This document shows, in pieces, positions 1 through 8,139 of a DNA stretch of 35,094 nt. Location: contig JAGONY010000008.1 in the NCBI GenBank assembly GCA_017992785.1, forward strand, positions 1 to 35,094, read 5' to 3'. The stretch's first letter is position 1; each line of letters opens with the position of its first letter. Both the position numbers and the translations under genes were made by a program. The DNA comes from Candidatus Omnitrophota bacterium (GTDB lineage: Bacteria; Omnitrophota; Gorgyraeia; Pluralincolimonadales; Pluralincolimonadaceae). The notes under the pieces are model-generated. The model saw nothing but the letters and a program-made list of their open reading frames with translations. It was not told the origin of the DNA and did not search any database.

Positions 1-84
1 CGCGATAAGCGATACCTCATCGTCCGACAGTTTAAGCCTCGCAAGCCGCGCTACATATTTGACCTTATCGTCTTTTATTCCCAT
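1..84 (-). CDS. gatC: Asp/Glu-tRNA amidotransferase subunit C, N-terminal fragment
   Basis: The ATG lies at 84-82 and the frame stays open for 28 codons to the window edge. The fragment reads MGIKDDKVKYVARLARLKLS and then continues with DDEVSLIA, the standard GatC start (hydroxy-rich lead, xVxxVAxLARLxLSxxE). GatC is the small stabilising subunit of GatCAB, which amidates Glu-tRNA(Gln) and/or Asp-tRNA(Asn). gatA and gatB would be expected beyond the left edge but cannot be seen. It lies 47 bp downstream of rsmA on the same strand and has its own candidate promoter at 98-124. The ribosome binding site is weak. The identification rests on only 28 residues, but the motif is distinctive. Confidence 0.8.
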   Translation of the reverse strand, partial: MGIKDDKVKYVARLARLKLSDDEVSLIA

Positions 85-97
85 GTTATCTGTTTAA

Positions 98-124
98 ATT
101 ATCACAAGTCACGCGCTATGTCAA
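98..124 (-). promoter_or_regulatory. candidate sigma-70 promoter for gatC
   Basis: On the minus strand TTGACA (124-119) is followed after 15 bp by GATAAT (103-98), which is preceded by TGT, an extended -10. The spacer is shorter than the optimal 17 bp. Transcription would begin only a few bases before the gatC ATG, giving a very short leader. Confidence 0.4.
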
Positions 125-154
125 TCCGGCCTCATGAGGCCGCGGGCCATAGCG
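114..154. other. nested inverted repeat at the rsmA 3' end
   Basis: An outer 7-bp stem, CGCTATG (114-120) with CATAGCG (148-154), encloses the perfect palindrome GGCCTCATGAGGCC (128-141), which overlaps the rsmA stop codon. There is no T-run on either side, so it is not a classical intrinsic terminator. It also overlaps the -35 of the gatC promoter candidate. Confidence 0.4.
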
Positions 155-986
155 TGTCCGCTATCAGCGCAAACTGCTGCAGTGTCAGTTGTTCCGCGCG
201 GATGCCGGGGTCGATTCCTATGCGCGTAAGCAGGGCCGCGAGCCCTGCCTTATCAAGAGTTATCGCCTCGCTGGAGAGCAGCGAATTCAGCAGCGTCTTC
301 CTCCTCTGCCCGAAACCCGCCTTCACGACAGTGAAGAATTTCGACTGGTCCTTTACCTGGACCGAGGGCTTCGCAAGCACCGAAAGCTCGAGGAAGGTAG
401 AGTCGACCTCGGGCTGCGGATAGAACGAATGCCTGTTTATGTCGAGCAGGGCGGACGGCTTCGTGTAGAACTGGACATATACCGAAAGTGAACCGTAATC
501 TTTCCCTCCCGGCTTCGCGCATATCCTGTCCGCCACCTCTTTCTGGACCATCATGAAGACCGACTCGAAATTGTTCCTGTTCTCGATGAGCCGCTCTATT
601 ATAGGGGTCGTTATGTAATAAGGAAGGTTGCCTATGACTTTTACCTTGAACGGCGCCTCGATAAGCGCGGACTCAAGGTCCATCTCGAGGAAATCGTCGC
701 ATACTATCCTGACGTTGCTGAATCCCTTGAGTATGTCGTTGAGGGCAAGGCAGACGTTCCTGTCCTTTTCTATCGCGAAAACCCTTTTGACGTCGCGGGC
801 AAGCCTGTTGGTGAGCGCGCCGAGCCCGGCGCCTATCTCCATGACCCAGTCAATGCTCGTGAACTTGCAGGCGGTCATGATATCCTCTACGACATCGCTG
901 TCAACAAGGAAATTCTGGCCGAGGAATTTTTTGGGTGTTATTCCGTATTTCCCCAGCGTGGACTTCAGTTCCGGAAGGGTCAGCAT
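132..986 (-). CDS. rsmA: 16S rRNA (adenine1518/1519-N6)-dimethyltransferase RsmA (KsgA)
   Basis: This SAM-dependent enzyme dimethylates two adjacent adenines in the 3' terminal helix of 16S rRNA, a late 30S maturation step. Numbering from the ATG at 986: the family lead KYGITPKKFLGQNFLVD is at 13-29, SAM motif I (VMEIGAGLGAL) at 48-58, and the catalytic NLPYYI motif at 120-125. The length of 284 aa is normal. The frame is open further upstream to a GTG at 1001. I prefer the ATG at 986 because the protein then begins as B. subtilis KsgA does and overlaps the pdxA stop by only 7 bp. The neighbourhood surA-pdxA-rsmA matches E. coli, so the gene is probably translated from the same transcript as pdxA. 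Confidence 0.95.
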   Translation of the reverse strand: MLTLPELKSTLGKYGITPKKFLGQNFLVDSDVVEDIMTACKFTSIDWVMEIGAGLGALTNRLARDVKRVFAIEKDRNVCLALNDILKGFSNVRIVCDDFLEMDLESALIEAPFKVKVIGNLPYYITTPIIERLIENRNNFESVFMMVQKEVADRICAKPGGKDYGSLSVYVQFYTKPSALLDINRHSFYPQPEVDSTFLELSVLAKPSVQVKDQSKFFTVVKAGFGQRRKTLLNSLLSSEAITLDKAGLAALLTRIGIDPGIRAEQLTLQQFALIADTLWPAAS

Positions 987-1990
987 GACGGTTTCCCGCA
1001 CCTCGCGGCCATGCGGGCCGCGAGCTTGATCGATTCTTCCATCGGGCCGGAGCCGGCAATGCCTTTGCCGGCGATATCGAACGCGGTGCCGTGGCCGGGC
1101 GAGGTCCTCGGGAACGGAAGCCCAAGCGTGACATTGATGCTGTTATCCCTGGCTATCATCTTAAGCGGCGTGAGCCCCTGGTCATGGTACATCGCGATTA
1201 CGCAATCCAGTTTCCCGCGGTACGCGGAATAAAAGAGCGCCTCGGAAGATACCGGGCCTATCACTCCAGGGCATGTTCTTCTTGCGAGCTTTACGGCAGG
1301 CCCTATGACCTCGATCTCCTCTGTCCCTATCTTGCCGCCCTCGCCGCTGTGGGGGTTCAGTCCCGCGACGCCTATCCTCGGCTCGGTGATACCGAACAAT
1401 CCCTTCATCGCCTCATGGCTTATCTTTATGCAATCCGCGATATTCGCGCGCGTAAGCGCGGACGGCACATCCTTAACGGGTATGTGCCTCGTGACCAGCG
1501 CTACCCTCAACGGTCCGCCGATCAGCATCATCGCGAATCTCCTTACGCCGAACCTCGCCGCGATATATTCCGTATGGCCGGTAAAACCCTTGAGCGACAA
1601 CGATACGGCTTCCTTGCTAAGCGGCGCGTTCACTATGCAGTCCGCCTCGCCGCCTTCTATCATGTCGAGCGCGATATCAAGGTACGCAAGTGAAGCCTTG
1701 CCGGACGATCTCGACTGCCTGCCGAAACGCACATCGCGGGCTTTCACCGCCCCCGCGTCGACCAGCCGTACCCCGGCGCCTCCGCGGCACATCGGCACCC
1801 CGGCCGCCTTTGAGGCCGCCGAGAGCACCGGAATATCGCCCACAATAATAAAATCGGCAAGCCCGCGCAATGCAGGGCTTGCCATGGATCTCAATACTAC
1901 TTCCGGGCCTATGCCGCACGGGTCGCCTATCGTTATGACAACCCTCGGGCGCCCAGGCGCCTTTTTCTTACTTGATCTGTATGAAGGCAT
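980..1990 (-). CDS. pdxA: 4-hydroxythreonine-4-phosphate dehydrogenase PdxA
   Basis: PdxA is the NAD-dependent oxidase of 4-phosphohydroxy-L-threonine in DXP-dependent pyridoxal 5'-phosphate synthesis. The protein opens with ITIGDPCGIGPEV (19-31), the family signature. The three metal-binding histidines expected from the E. coli enzyme are visible at H169 (TRHIP), H214 (NPHSGEGG) and H269 (MYHDQG), and the C-terminal PRTSPGHGTAFDIAG block is intact. At 336 aa it is full length. Its start overlaps the upstream surA-like gene by 23 bp and no clear Shine-Dalgarno is seen, so translational coupling is likely. No other PLP pathway gene lies in the window. Confidence 0.94.
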   Translation of the reverse strand: MPSYRSSKKKAPGRPRVVITIGDPCGIGPEVVLRSMASPALRGLADFIIVGDIPVLSAASKAAGVPMCRGGAGVRLVDAGAVKARDVRFGRQSRSSGKASLAYLDIALDMIEGGEADCIVNAPLSKEAVSLSLKGFTGHTEYIAARFGVRRFAMMLIGGPLRVALVTRHIPVKDVPSALTRANIADCIKISHEAMKGLFGITEPRIGVAGLNPHSGEGGKIGTEEIEVIGPAVKLARRTCPGVIGPVSSEALFYSAYRGKLDCVIAMYHDQGLTPLKMIARDNSINVTLGLPFPRTSPGHGTAFDIAGKGIAGSGPMEESIKLAARMAARCGKPSC

Positions 1991-2936
1991 CGCGTTTTAA
2001 TTTCGCTATCCAGTCCTTATAGCGCTGTTGGGCCTTCTCCCTGTATATGATGTTCTCGATACCGTCGTGCGCTTCCTGAATCGTCAACGCCCTCGCGTCC
2101 CTTTTCTGCTCGGCCTTGAATATGAAATACCCGGTATCCGCCCTGAGCGGTTCGGAGACCTCGCCCTCCTTCAGGCTGAAGATCACCTTGTCGAAATCAT
2201 CGCGCATCTGGCCGCGCTCTACAAAACCGAAATCCCCGCCTTCATCGGACTTCAGGCCCTCGGAATAAAGTTTCGCGAGCTCGCCGAAATCCCTTCCTTC
2301 CTTTATGAGCTTCAATATGTCATACGACTTCTGCTTTACCGCGTCCTCGCTCTGTTCGCCCCCGAAACGCAGCATGATGCTCCTGATCCTGACCGCCTCG
2401 GGGGCCTTGAGCTCCGCCGAATGCTTCTTGTAATAATCATCTATCTCCGACGGGGTCACTACGACCTTATCCTTCACCTCATGAGAGACAAGCTTGCCCA
2501 TCATTATATTTTCCCTGTAGCGCTTCTTAAGCACCTCAGTCGAGATGCCGGCCTTCTGCACTTCCGCATAGAAGATATCTTCCGAAGGGAATTTCGATTT
2601 TACCTGCTTGAACTGCTCCTCGACCTCCGAATCATCCACGATTACCCCGAGTTTTTTCGCTTGCTGAAGGATAAGTTTGTCCTCGATCATCTGGTTCAGG
2701 TATTCTTTCCTGGCTTCCTCTATCTTGGCTGCCAGTTCGGCGCCGGAATACTCTCTCTTGAGCTCTTCGGATATCTGGTTCAGCGCGAAATCCAGGTCGG
2801 ACTGCGTCAGCACTTCGTCATTGACGACAACGAGTATCTTGTTTGCCGCGGCCGTTTCGGGCGCGGGAGAGGCGCCGCATAATACCGGCGCGGAAAACAA
2901 TGCCAGCGCGAGCATGAACGCCGCTTTGCGCATCAT
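1968..2936 (-). CDS. SurA-like periplasmic chaperone / parvulin peptidyl-prolyl isomerase
   Basis: An N-terminal hydrophobic segment (about 7-22) with a probable signal peptidase I site marks it as exported. Residues about 33-170 form a SurA N-domain (VNDEVLTQSDLDFALNQI, then LNQMIEDKLILQQAKKLG). A single parvulin domain follows at about 180-275, with the usual GRDFGELAKLYSEG and GGDFGFVERGQM segments, and a short C-terminal helix ends the protein. E. coli SurA has two parvulin domains, so this is a one-parvulin variant of 322 aa. The start at 2936 has a strong GGAGG located inside the end of the upstream gene, which it overlaps by 4 bp (ATGA). Its position before pdxA-rsmA supports an outer-membrane-protein folding role, which is inferred. 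Confidence 0.88.
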   Translation of the reverse strand: MMRKAAFMLALALFSAPVLCGASPAPETAAANKILVVVNDEVLTQSDLDFALNQISEELKREYSGAELAAKIEEARKEYLNQMIEDKLILQQAKKLGVIVDDSEVEEQFKQVKSKFPSEDIFYAEVQKAGISTEVLKKRYRENIMMGKLVSHEVKDKVVVTPSEIDDYYKKHSAELKAPEAVRIRSIMLRFGGEQSEDAVKQKSYDILKLIKEGRDFGELAKLYSEGLKSDEGGDFGFVERGQMRDDFDKVIFSLKEGEVSEPLRADTGYFIFKAEQKRDARALTIQEAHDGIENIIYREKAQQRYKDWIAKLKRDAFIQIK

Positions 2937-3778
2937 TCCGCCTCCTCTTCCAGGAGCTTCTCGTTTATCTTTATGCGGGCTTTCGACTTCAGGTTCTTTA
3001 TCATCTCGTCCATATTCGCCTGCTGCGCCTTGTCCTTCAGTTCTTTCTCTATAGCGTCCCTTACCTCGGACATTTCCACCGTCCGCGGCTCTATCTTCTC
3101 CGTCATCCTTATTATATGGTACCCGAATTTCGTCCTGATCACGTCGCTCGTCTGCCCGACGTCAAGGCCGAGCGCTATTTCTTCTATCTGGGGCATGAGC
3201 TGGCCCTTGACGAAATACCCTATGTCTCCGCCGCGGTCTTTAGATGGGTCCTTTGAATATTCCCTCGCAAGCTGCGCGAAATCCACGCCGTCGTTAAGCT
3301 TCTGCTGGACTTCCCTCGCCTCGGCTTCCGTGTCCGTCATTATATGGCTCGCGCGCATCTTCATCGGCGTGACAAAATCATCCTTGTGCGCGTCGTAGAA
3401 CTCTTTTATCTTCTCTTCGCTGACCGCCGTCTTCCTGCTTTCGTTCTCGAGCAGTTTAGCTACGAGGATCTTCCTCTTGGCCTCCTCGATCAGATCCCGG
3501 ACATCCCTGTCCCTGTTCAGGCCCCTTTTCAGGGCCTCTTTATACATAAGCTGCTCGCTGATCATGTCGTCGAGGAAATCCTTCTTCCGCTGCGCGGCAA
3601 GGGCCTTATAGTACGCGGGCATCTTTGACAGCCTCGTCTCGAAATCACCGACGGTAATGGCCTTGCCGTTGACCCGCGCAAGGGTCTTCGACCTCGTGTC
3701 GGAACATCCCGGGAGGACTGCCGCGGCCGCGAGTATTGCGGCAGAAACGCATATTATCCTGACAGTTCTGTTTGGCAT
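2933..3778 (-). CDS. parvulin-type peptidyl-prolyl isomerase, predicted lipoprotein
   Basis: The 281-aa protein begins with a positively charged lead, an alanine-rich hydrophobic core and LPGC, with C25 as the likely lipidated cysteine (PrsA/PpiC style). A SurA-N-like helical region follows (VNGKAITVGDFETRL ... LDDMISEQLMYKEALKRG). A complete parvulin domain comes next (MRASHIMTDTEAEA, DFAQLAREYSKDPS, GGDIGYFVKGQLMP, FGYHIIRMTEK). The C-terminus is a charged helix. I chose the ATG at 3778 over the frame's upper limit (3820) because AGGA lies 8 bases before it and the signal peptide then starts correctly. It is a tandem paralogue of the downstream SurA-like gene, and the two are translationally coupled. 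The substrate is unknown. Confidence 0.87.
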   Translation of the reverse strand: MPNRTVRIICVSAAILAAAAVLPGCSDTRSKTLARVNGKAITVGDFETRLSKMPAYYKALAAQRKKDFLDDMISEQLMYKEALKRGLNRDRDVRDLIEEAKRKILVAKLLENESRKTAVSEEKIKEFYDAHKDDFVTPMKMRASHIMTDTEAEAREVQQKLNDGVDFAQLAREYSKDPSKDRGGDIGYFVKGQLMPQIEEIALGLDVGQTSDVIRTKFGYHIIRMTEKIEPRTVEMSEVRDAIEKELKDKAQQANMDEMIKNLKSKARIKINEKLLEEEAE

Positions 3779-3832
3779 AATGTTATTCCTGGTAAGTCGT
3801 TGCGAATAATATAGTACCATACCGAAACGCGG

Positions 3833-5860
3833 CTAGGCAAGCCCTTTCCGCGCGGAGGCCCTGCGCTCCTTAAGCCCGGCTATCGTGCTCCTGAGCAGCC
3901 TGCAGTACAAGTCGAACCCTATCGCCTGGATGAAACCGTGCTGTTCGGTCCCGAGGAGGTTGCCGGCGCCGCGCAGCTCGAGGTCCTCCATAGCTATCTT
4001 GAACCCCGAACCGAGCTCCGTATGTTCCTCGATGGCCTTAAGCCTGGCTTCGGCGTCCTTCGGGAGCTGCCAGCCCTTCGGATAAAGGAAATACGAATAT
4101 GCCTGCACCGTATACCTGCCGACCCTTCCCCTCAACTGGTAGAGGTCGGCGAGCCCGAACATATCCGCGCGGTTCACGAATATCGTGTTCGCGTTCGGGA
4201 TATCTATGCCCGACTGGACGATCGCCGTGGATACGAGCACGTCTATCTTTCCCCTTATGAACCCCACCATTATGTTCTCGAGCTCATGGGCGGGCATCTG
4301 CCCGTGCGCCTGCTCTATCTTCGCCTTCGGGGCGATCGACTTGAGCCGCTCCGCCAACTTGCCCAGGCCCTGGATCCTGTTGTTCACGAAGAAGACCTGG
4401 CCGCCGCGTTTCAGTTCGCGTTCGATCCCCGCCTTTATAGCCGCCTCGCTGAACTCCGAGACCTTCGTCGCGACCGGTATCCTGTCTTTCGGCGGAGTAT
4501 CTATGACGCTCATGTCCTTTATCCCCATCAGGGACATATAGAGCGTCCGCGGTATCGGCGTCGCGGTAAGCGTCAGCACGTCTACGAGCAGCCTCATCCT
4601 CTTGAGCCGCTCCTTGTGCTTCACGCCGAACCGCTGCTCCTCGTCTATTATGACGAGGCCGAGGTCCTTAAAGTTTACATCCTGCGAGAGGAGCCTGTGT
4701 GTGCCTATCATGATGTCCACGGAGCCGTCTTTGAGGCCCGCTACTATCCGTTTCTGTTCCGCGCCGCTCCTGAAACGCGAGAGCATCTCGACATTGACCG
4801 GGAACCCCTTAAGGCGCTCCCTGAACGTGGAAAAGTGCTGTTCGGCAAGTATCGTCGTCGGGACGAGCATCGCGACCTGCCTGTTGTCCGTTACCGCCTT
4901 GAAGGCCGCGCGCAGGGCGACCTCGGTCTTGCCGTACCCGACATCGCCGCAGATGAGCCTGTCCATCGGTTTCGGGCTCTCCATATCGCGTTTTATCTCC
5001 CCGGACGCCCGCGCCTGGGCCGGCGTATCCTCGAACTGGAACGACCTCTCCAGCTGCCCCTGCCACTCGGTATCGGCAGGGAACGCGTGTCCTTTCATCG
5101 CTTCGCGTTTCGCCTGTATCTCGACGTACTCGAGCGCGAGCGAATAGATACCTCTCTGCGCGCGGGCTTTCGCGAGCGCCCACGCCCTCGTCCCGAGCTT
5201 GTAAAGCTTCGGAGGGCGCCCCTCGAACCCGATATACTTCTGGATGAGGTTCATATCGCCCATCGGCACGAAGAGTTTCGCGCCTTCCGCGTATTCGAGC
5301 ACTATATAATCGACGGTCCCTTTATGTTCCCTTACCCTCTCGATCCCCTTATACCTTCCGATGCCGTGCTTGACATGTACGACAAGGTCGCCCGGGGATA
5401 TATCTATGAAATTGTTTATCGGCAGGTCCTCGGATACGCCGTGCGCCGCCTCGGCCGCCCTTCCGGCCTTTAACCTCCTGGGTATAACTCCTTTGGCCGG
5501 CAGGACGATGGCCATCTGGTGGTCGAGGAATGATGAACCGGTGGCAATGTCGAAAGACCTGATGCGGGTAAGCCGGTCCGCGTCGAACTCGAGGCGTATC
5601 GGCTCGTCGAACGTCACGGGAAATATGTCGAGTATGCCCCCTCGCTGGGCAAAATCCCCCTCTTCGGCCACCTTTGCCTGGCGCGTGTAACCCAGGCCGG
5701 CCAGCCGCGCGTGGACCTTATCGAGGGAAAGCTCTTCGTTCTTGTAAAGCTTAAGTGCTTCGAACATAAATTCATCCGTTATGGTCTTGTATTTTCGCAG
5801 GGACGTTCGTCCCGCCCAGCGGCGGGACTCACTCTGTCTTGCTCCTCGCTCTCGCTTCAT
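3833..5860 (-). CDS. mfd: Mfd-type transcription-repair coupling factor, strongly shortened
   Basis: Mfd displaces stalled RNA polymerase and recruits UvrA. Here 675 aa replace the usual ~1,100-1,150. Residues ~45-120 resemble the UvrB-homologous domain 2 ([14 protein letters not shown]). The RNA-polymerase-binding CID follows directly at ~155-215 ([19 protein letters not shown]). Then comes the RecG-like translocase: Walker [10 protein letters not shown] 305-313, DEEQ 406-409, [12 protein letters not shown] 431-442 and QLRGRVGR 575-582. Counterparts of domains 1a, 1b and 3 are missing, as is the C-terminal autoinhibitory domain 7. The stop lies only 54 bp before the next gene, which has its own good ribosome binding site, so a hidden 3' extension is not possible. 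The first ~30 residues are encoded by hairpin-rich, repeat-like DNA. M32 (5767) is an alternative start, and I cannot tell which is used. Confidence 0.85.
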   Translation of the reverse strand: MKRERGARQSESRRWAGRTSLRKYKTITDEFMFEALKLYKNEELSLDKVHARLAGLGYTRQAKVAEEGDFAQRGGILDIFPVTFDEPIRLEFDADRLTRIRSFDIATGSSFLDHQMAIVLPAKGVIPRRLKAGRAAEAAHGVSEDLPINNFIDISPGDLVVHVKHGIGRYKGIERVREHKGTVDYIVLEYAEGAKLFVPMGDMNLIQKYIGFEGRPPKLYKLGTRAWALAKARAQRGIYSLALEYVEIQAKREAMKGHAFPADTEWQGQLERSFQFEDTPAQARASGEIKRDMESPKPMDRLICGDVGYGKTEVALRAAFKAVTDNRQVAMLVPTTILAEQHFSTFRERLKGFPVNVEMLSRFRSGAEQKRIVAGLKDGSVDIMIGTHRLLSQDVNFKDLGLVIIDEEQRFGVKHKERLKRMRLLVDVLTLTATPIPRTLYMSLMGIKDMSVIDTPPKDRIPVATKVSEFSEAAIKAGIERELKRGGQVFFVNNRIQGLGKLAERLKSIAPKAKIEQAHGQMPAHELENIMVGFIRGKIDVLVSTAIVQSGIDIPNANTIFVNRADMFGLADLYQLRGRVGRYTVQAYSYFLYPKGWQLPKDAEARLKAIEEHTELGSGFKIAMEDLELRGAGNLLGTEQHGFIQAIGFDLYCRLLRSTIAGLKERRASARKGLA

Positions 5861-5939
5861 CTGTTAGCCGGCGAACCGGCCCGCTCGGATCAAGTAAGCC
5901 CTGCTCAGATACAAGTCCTTAGCGGTAAGATGAATTTAT
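5766..5939. repeat. short-repeat/hairpin patch with 11-bp terminal inverted repeats
   Basis: ATAAATTCATC (5766-5776) reappears inverted as GATGAATTTAT (5929-5939). Inside are GTCCCGCC/GGCGGGAC (5809-5816 with 5821-5828), the alternative pairing GGGACG/CGTCCC (5800-5805 with 5808-5813), and GCCGG/CCGGC (5867-5871 with 5876-5880). The patch covers the 5' end of the mfd frame. It has the size and form of a non-autonomous miniature element, but no target duplication could be identified. Confidence 0.5.
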
Positions 5940-5952
5940 ACTCAATACTATA

Positions 5953-6042
5953 GCTTTTGACTCAACAGGGATTGGGAAATTTGAGCGGGCAGGGTGTCCC
6001 GACATAGTCGTGACGAGCAAGCGACCCTGTTGAGTCAAAAGC
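5953..6042. repeat. 18-bp perfect inverted repeat with 54-nt spacer
   Basis: GCTTTTGACTCAACAGGG (5953-5970) is matched exactly in inverse orientation at 6025-6042. The repeat lies between the argS stop codon (6061) and the shortened mfd gene. No open reading frame occupies it. A very stable stem-loop could form in a transcript from either strand, and there is no T-run typical of an intrinsic terminator. Confidence 0.75.
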
Positions 6043-6060
6043 CCTAACATTCAACATATA

Positions 6061-7722
6061 TTACATCTTTACGGGACAGGATACTCCGAGCAGCGTCAGT
6101 CCGTTGGCCAGGACACGTTTCACGCACGATATGAGGTATAACCTTGAGCCGGTAAGCGCGGAATCCTCCGATATGACCTTATTTGCTTCGTAGAATTTAT
6201 GGAAACAGGCCGCGAGCCCCTGCAGGTAGGTGACTATCCTGTAAGGGTCAAGTTCCTGCGCGCTTAACCTGACAGCAAGCGGGTATTGCCTCAACTCTTT
6301 CAGCAGGTTGATCTCTTCCTGAGCGGAGAGCAGGCCGGCATCGGCCTTGCATATATCCGTTTCGGTCCTGCCGGACGCCGTGATTATACTGCAGATCCTC
6401 GCGTGAGCGTACTGGACGTAGAAGACCGGGTTCTCCTGCGTTTGTTTCTTGGCCAACTCGAGGTCGAAATCCAGGTGCGCAGACGCTTTCCTCATAAGGA
6501 AGAAGAACCTCGCGGCGTCCCTGCCGACCTCGTCGAGCACCTCCCTGAGCGTTATGTATTCGCCGGCCCTCGTAGACATCTTTACCGGCTGGCCGTCCTT
6601 ATACAGCGTCGCGAGCTGTATGATTATTATGTTCACCGTATCCGCGGGATATCCGAGCGCCTGGACGGCAGCTTTTATCCTGTTTATATATCCGTGGTGG
6701 TCGGGGCCGAGTATGTCGATGACTTTCGAGAAACCGCGCTCCAGCTTGTCCTTATGATAAGCGATGTCAGGCGTTACATAGGTATACATCCCGTCGCTCT
6801 TCTTCAATACCCTGTCCTTGTCGTCGCCGAACTGCGTCGACCTGAACCATAAAGCGCCGTCGGATTCATACAACAGGCCCTTGCCCCTGAGGGTATCGAG
6901 CGTCTTCTCTATCTTGCCCGAAGCGCCGAGCGCCTTCTGGCTGAACCAGACGTCGAATTTGACGCCGAAATCAGCCAGTTCCTGCTTTATCTCGTTAAGC
7001 AGGTATGCGCATCCCCATTCCGAAAAGACCTTCAGGTTGGCTGGGGTTTCGGCCTTGTATTTGTCGCCGTGTTCCTTGCGGAACTCCTCGGCCATCTCCT
7101 TAATATATTCGCCCTTATAGCCATTCTCCGGGAAATCGTATGCATCGCCGACGGATTCACGGTACCTCGCGTATACCGACTGGCCGAGGACGGATATCTG
7201 GACGCCTTCATCGTTTATATAATATTCCCGAGCCACGTCGAAACCGTCCGCGGAGAGTATGTTCGCGAGCGAGTCCCCGAAGGCGGCCTGGCGCGCATGC
7301 GCTACGCTCAGAGTTCCCGTCGGGTTCGCGCTGACGAACTCCACCTGGACCTTTACGCCCCTGGCGGCGGAGCTGCCGAATCCTTCCTTCTGCTGCGCGA
7401 TCTGCCCCAATACGCCGCGAAGCGCCTTCGCGGACAACCGGATGTTCACGAACCCGTTAAGGGGCTCGATCGCGTCTATCTCCGCGCGCAGCGGCGAGGA
7501 TGCGAGCTTGCCGGATAATACCTTCGATATCTCCTTCGCGAGCTCTACGGGGTTCTTCTTCATCGGCTTCGCGAGCCTGAATGCTATATTGGCCGCTATG
7601 TCGCCATGGGAGGGGTCCTTCGGGTTCTCGAGGACAAGGAGTCCACTGGAATAGGATCCGGCGTATTCCGGCACCGCCGATAACGCGCTATCTATGAATA
7701 CCGATATCTCCTGCTCTATCAT
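6061..7722 (-). CDS. argS: arginyl-tRNA synthetase
   Basis: ArgS is a class I aminoacyl-tRNA synthetase. The N-terminal tRNA D-loop-binding domain is at about 1-90. The HIGH-like block in FVSANPTGTLSVAHARQAAF has SVAH in place of HVGH. GPDHHGYINRIKAA and KMSTRAGEYITL (a degenerate KMSKS loop) follow in the catalytic domain. The all-helical DALR anticodon-binding domain ends at LLGVSCPVKM. The length of 553 aa is typical. The ATG at 7722 is preceded by AAGGA at 7-8 bases. It lies downstream of rsfS behind a GC-rich hairpin and upstream of a repeat-filled 200-bp gap. Confidence 0.96.
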   Translation of the reverse strand: MIEQEISVFIDSALSAVPEYAGSYSSGLLVLENPKDPSHGDIAANIAFRLAKPMKKNPVELAKEISKVLSGKLASSPLRAEIDAIEPLNGFVNIRLSAKALRGVLGQIAQQKEGFGSSAARGVKVQVEFVSANPTGTLSVAHARQAAFGDSLANILSADGFDVAREYYINDEGVQISVLGQSVYARYRESVGDAYDFPENGYKGEYIKEMAEEFRKEHGDKYKAETPANLKVFSEWGCAYLLNEIKQELADFGVKFDVWFSQKALGASGKIEKTLDTLRGKGLLYESDGALWFRSTQFGDDKDRVLKKSDGMYTYVTPDIAYHKDKLERGFSKVIDILGPDHHGYINRIKAAVQALGYPADTVNIIIIQLATLYKDGQPVKMSTRAGEYITLREVLDEVGRDAARFFFLMRKASAHLDFDLELAKKQTQENPVFYVQYAHARICSIITASGRTETDICKADAGLLSAQEEINLLKELRQYPLAVRLSAQELDPYRIVTYLQGLAACFHKFYEANKVISEDSALTGSRLYLISCVKRVLANGLTLLGVSCPVKM

Positions 7723-7741
7723 ATTTTATTCCTTAAAGATA

Positions 7742-7767
7742 ATGCCACCCGCTCTTGCGGGTGGCAT
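7742..7767 (-). terminator. 11-bp GC-rich hairpin between rsfS and argS (attenuator or weak terminator)
   Basis: ATGCCACCCGC (7742-7752) pairs perfectly with GCGGGTGGCAT (7757-7767) across a 4-nt loop. On the minus strand it starts 15 nt after the rsfS stop and ends 19 nt before the argS ATG. The bases after the stem (TATCTTTAAGG) are not a true T-run, so partial termination, RNA processing or mRNA protection are all possible. Confidence 0.55.
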
Positions 7768-7782
7768 CTCCTTATACCTGTA

Positions 7783-8139
7783 TCAGCTGAGGCTCTCCGT
7801 GGGGACATCCCCCCACAGGCCTTCGAGGCCATAGAACTTCCGGGCTTCCGGTTCAAAGACATGCACTACGCAATTGCCGAAATCCAGCAGCACCCAACTT
7901 GCGTCACTGCCGCCCTCGCGGTGCCAGAGCATCACGCCTTCTTCTTCGAGCTTTTCTTCAAGCTCGTCGGATATGGCTTTTACCTGGCGGCGGTTCGTAG
8001 CGGTCATGATAATGAAATAATCACAAAACGCCGACACCCCGCTCATATCCATGAGGACTATATCTTCGGCCTTCTTTTCCTTCGCAACCTCAGCTATTAA
8101 TTCAGCTTTTGCCCTAGGGGTATCTATATTACTTTCCAA
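7783..8139 (-). CDS. rsfS: ribosomal silencing factor RsfS
   Basis: RsfS (RsfA/YbeB, Iojap family) binds L14 on the 50S subunit and blocks subunit joining when nutrients are scarce. The signature runs KKAEDIVLMDMSGVSAFCDYF, then ATNRRQVKAISDELEEKL, and ends with the family block WVLLDFGNCVVHVF...FYGLEGLWGD. The frame is open to a GTG at 8163, but that start would overlap the upstream DUF5679 gene by 35 bp and has no ribosome binding site. A TTG at 8139 has AGGA 3 bases before it and gives a normal N-terminus. The start remains uncertain. nadD-rsfS adjacency is common in bacteria; here corA, a CNNM gene and the DUF5679 gene lie between them. Confidence 0.92.
   Translation of the reverse strand: MESNIDTPRAKAELIAEVAKEKKAEDIVLMDMSGVSAFCDYFIIMTATNRRQVKAISDELEEKLEEEGVMLWHREGGSDASWVLLDFGNCVVHVFEPEARKFYGLEGLWGDVPTESLS

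Noticed and set aside
986-1001. GTG at 1001 as the rsmA start
   Set aside because: It adds five residues with no family similarity and increases the overlap with pdxA to 22 bp; the ATG at 986 gives the usual N-terminus.
3938-5473. 511-codon open frame on the plus strand
   Set aside because: It lies entirely antisense to mfd, which has clear conserved motifs. The translation is Arg/Leu/Tyr/His-rich as expected for the reverse of a GC-rich gene, and matches no family.
5953-6042. an insertion sequence
   Set aside because: The inverted repeats enclose only 54 bp and no transposase is present; at most it is a non-autonomous or REP-like element.
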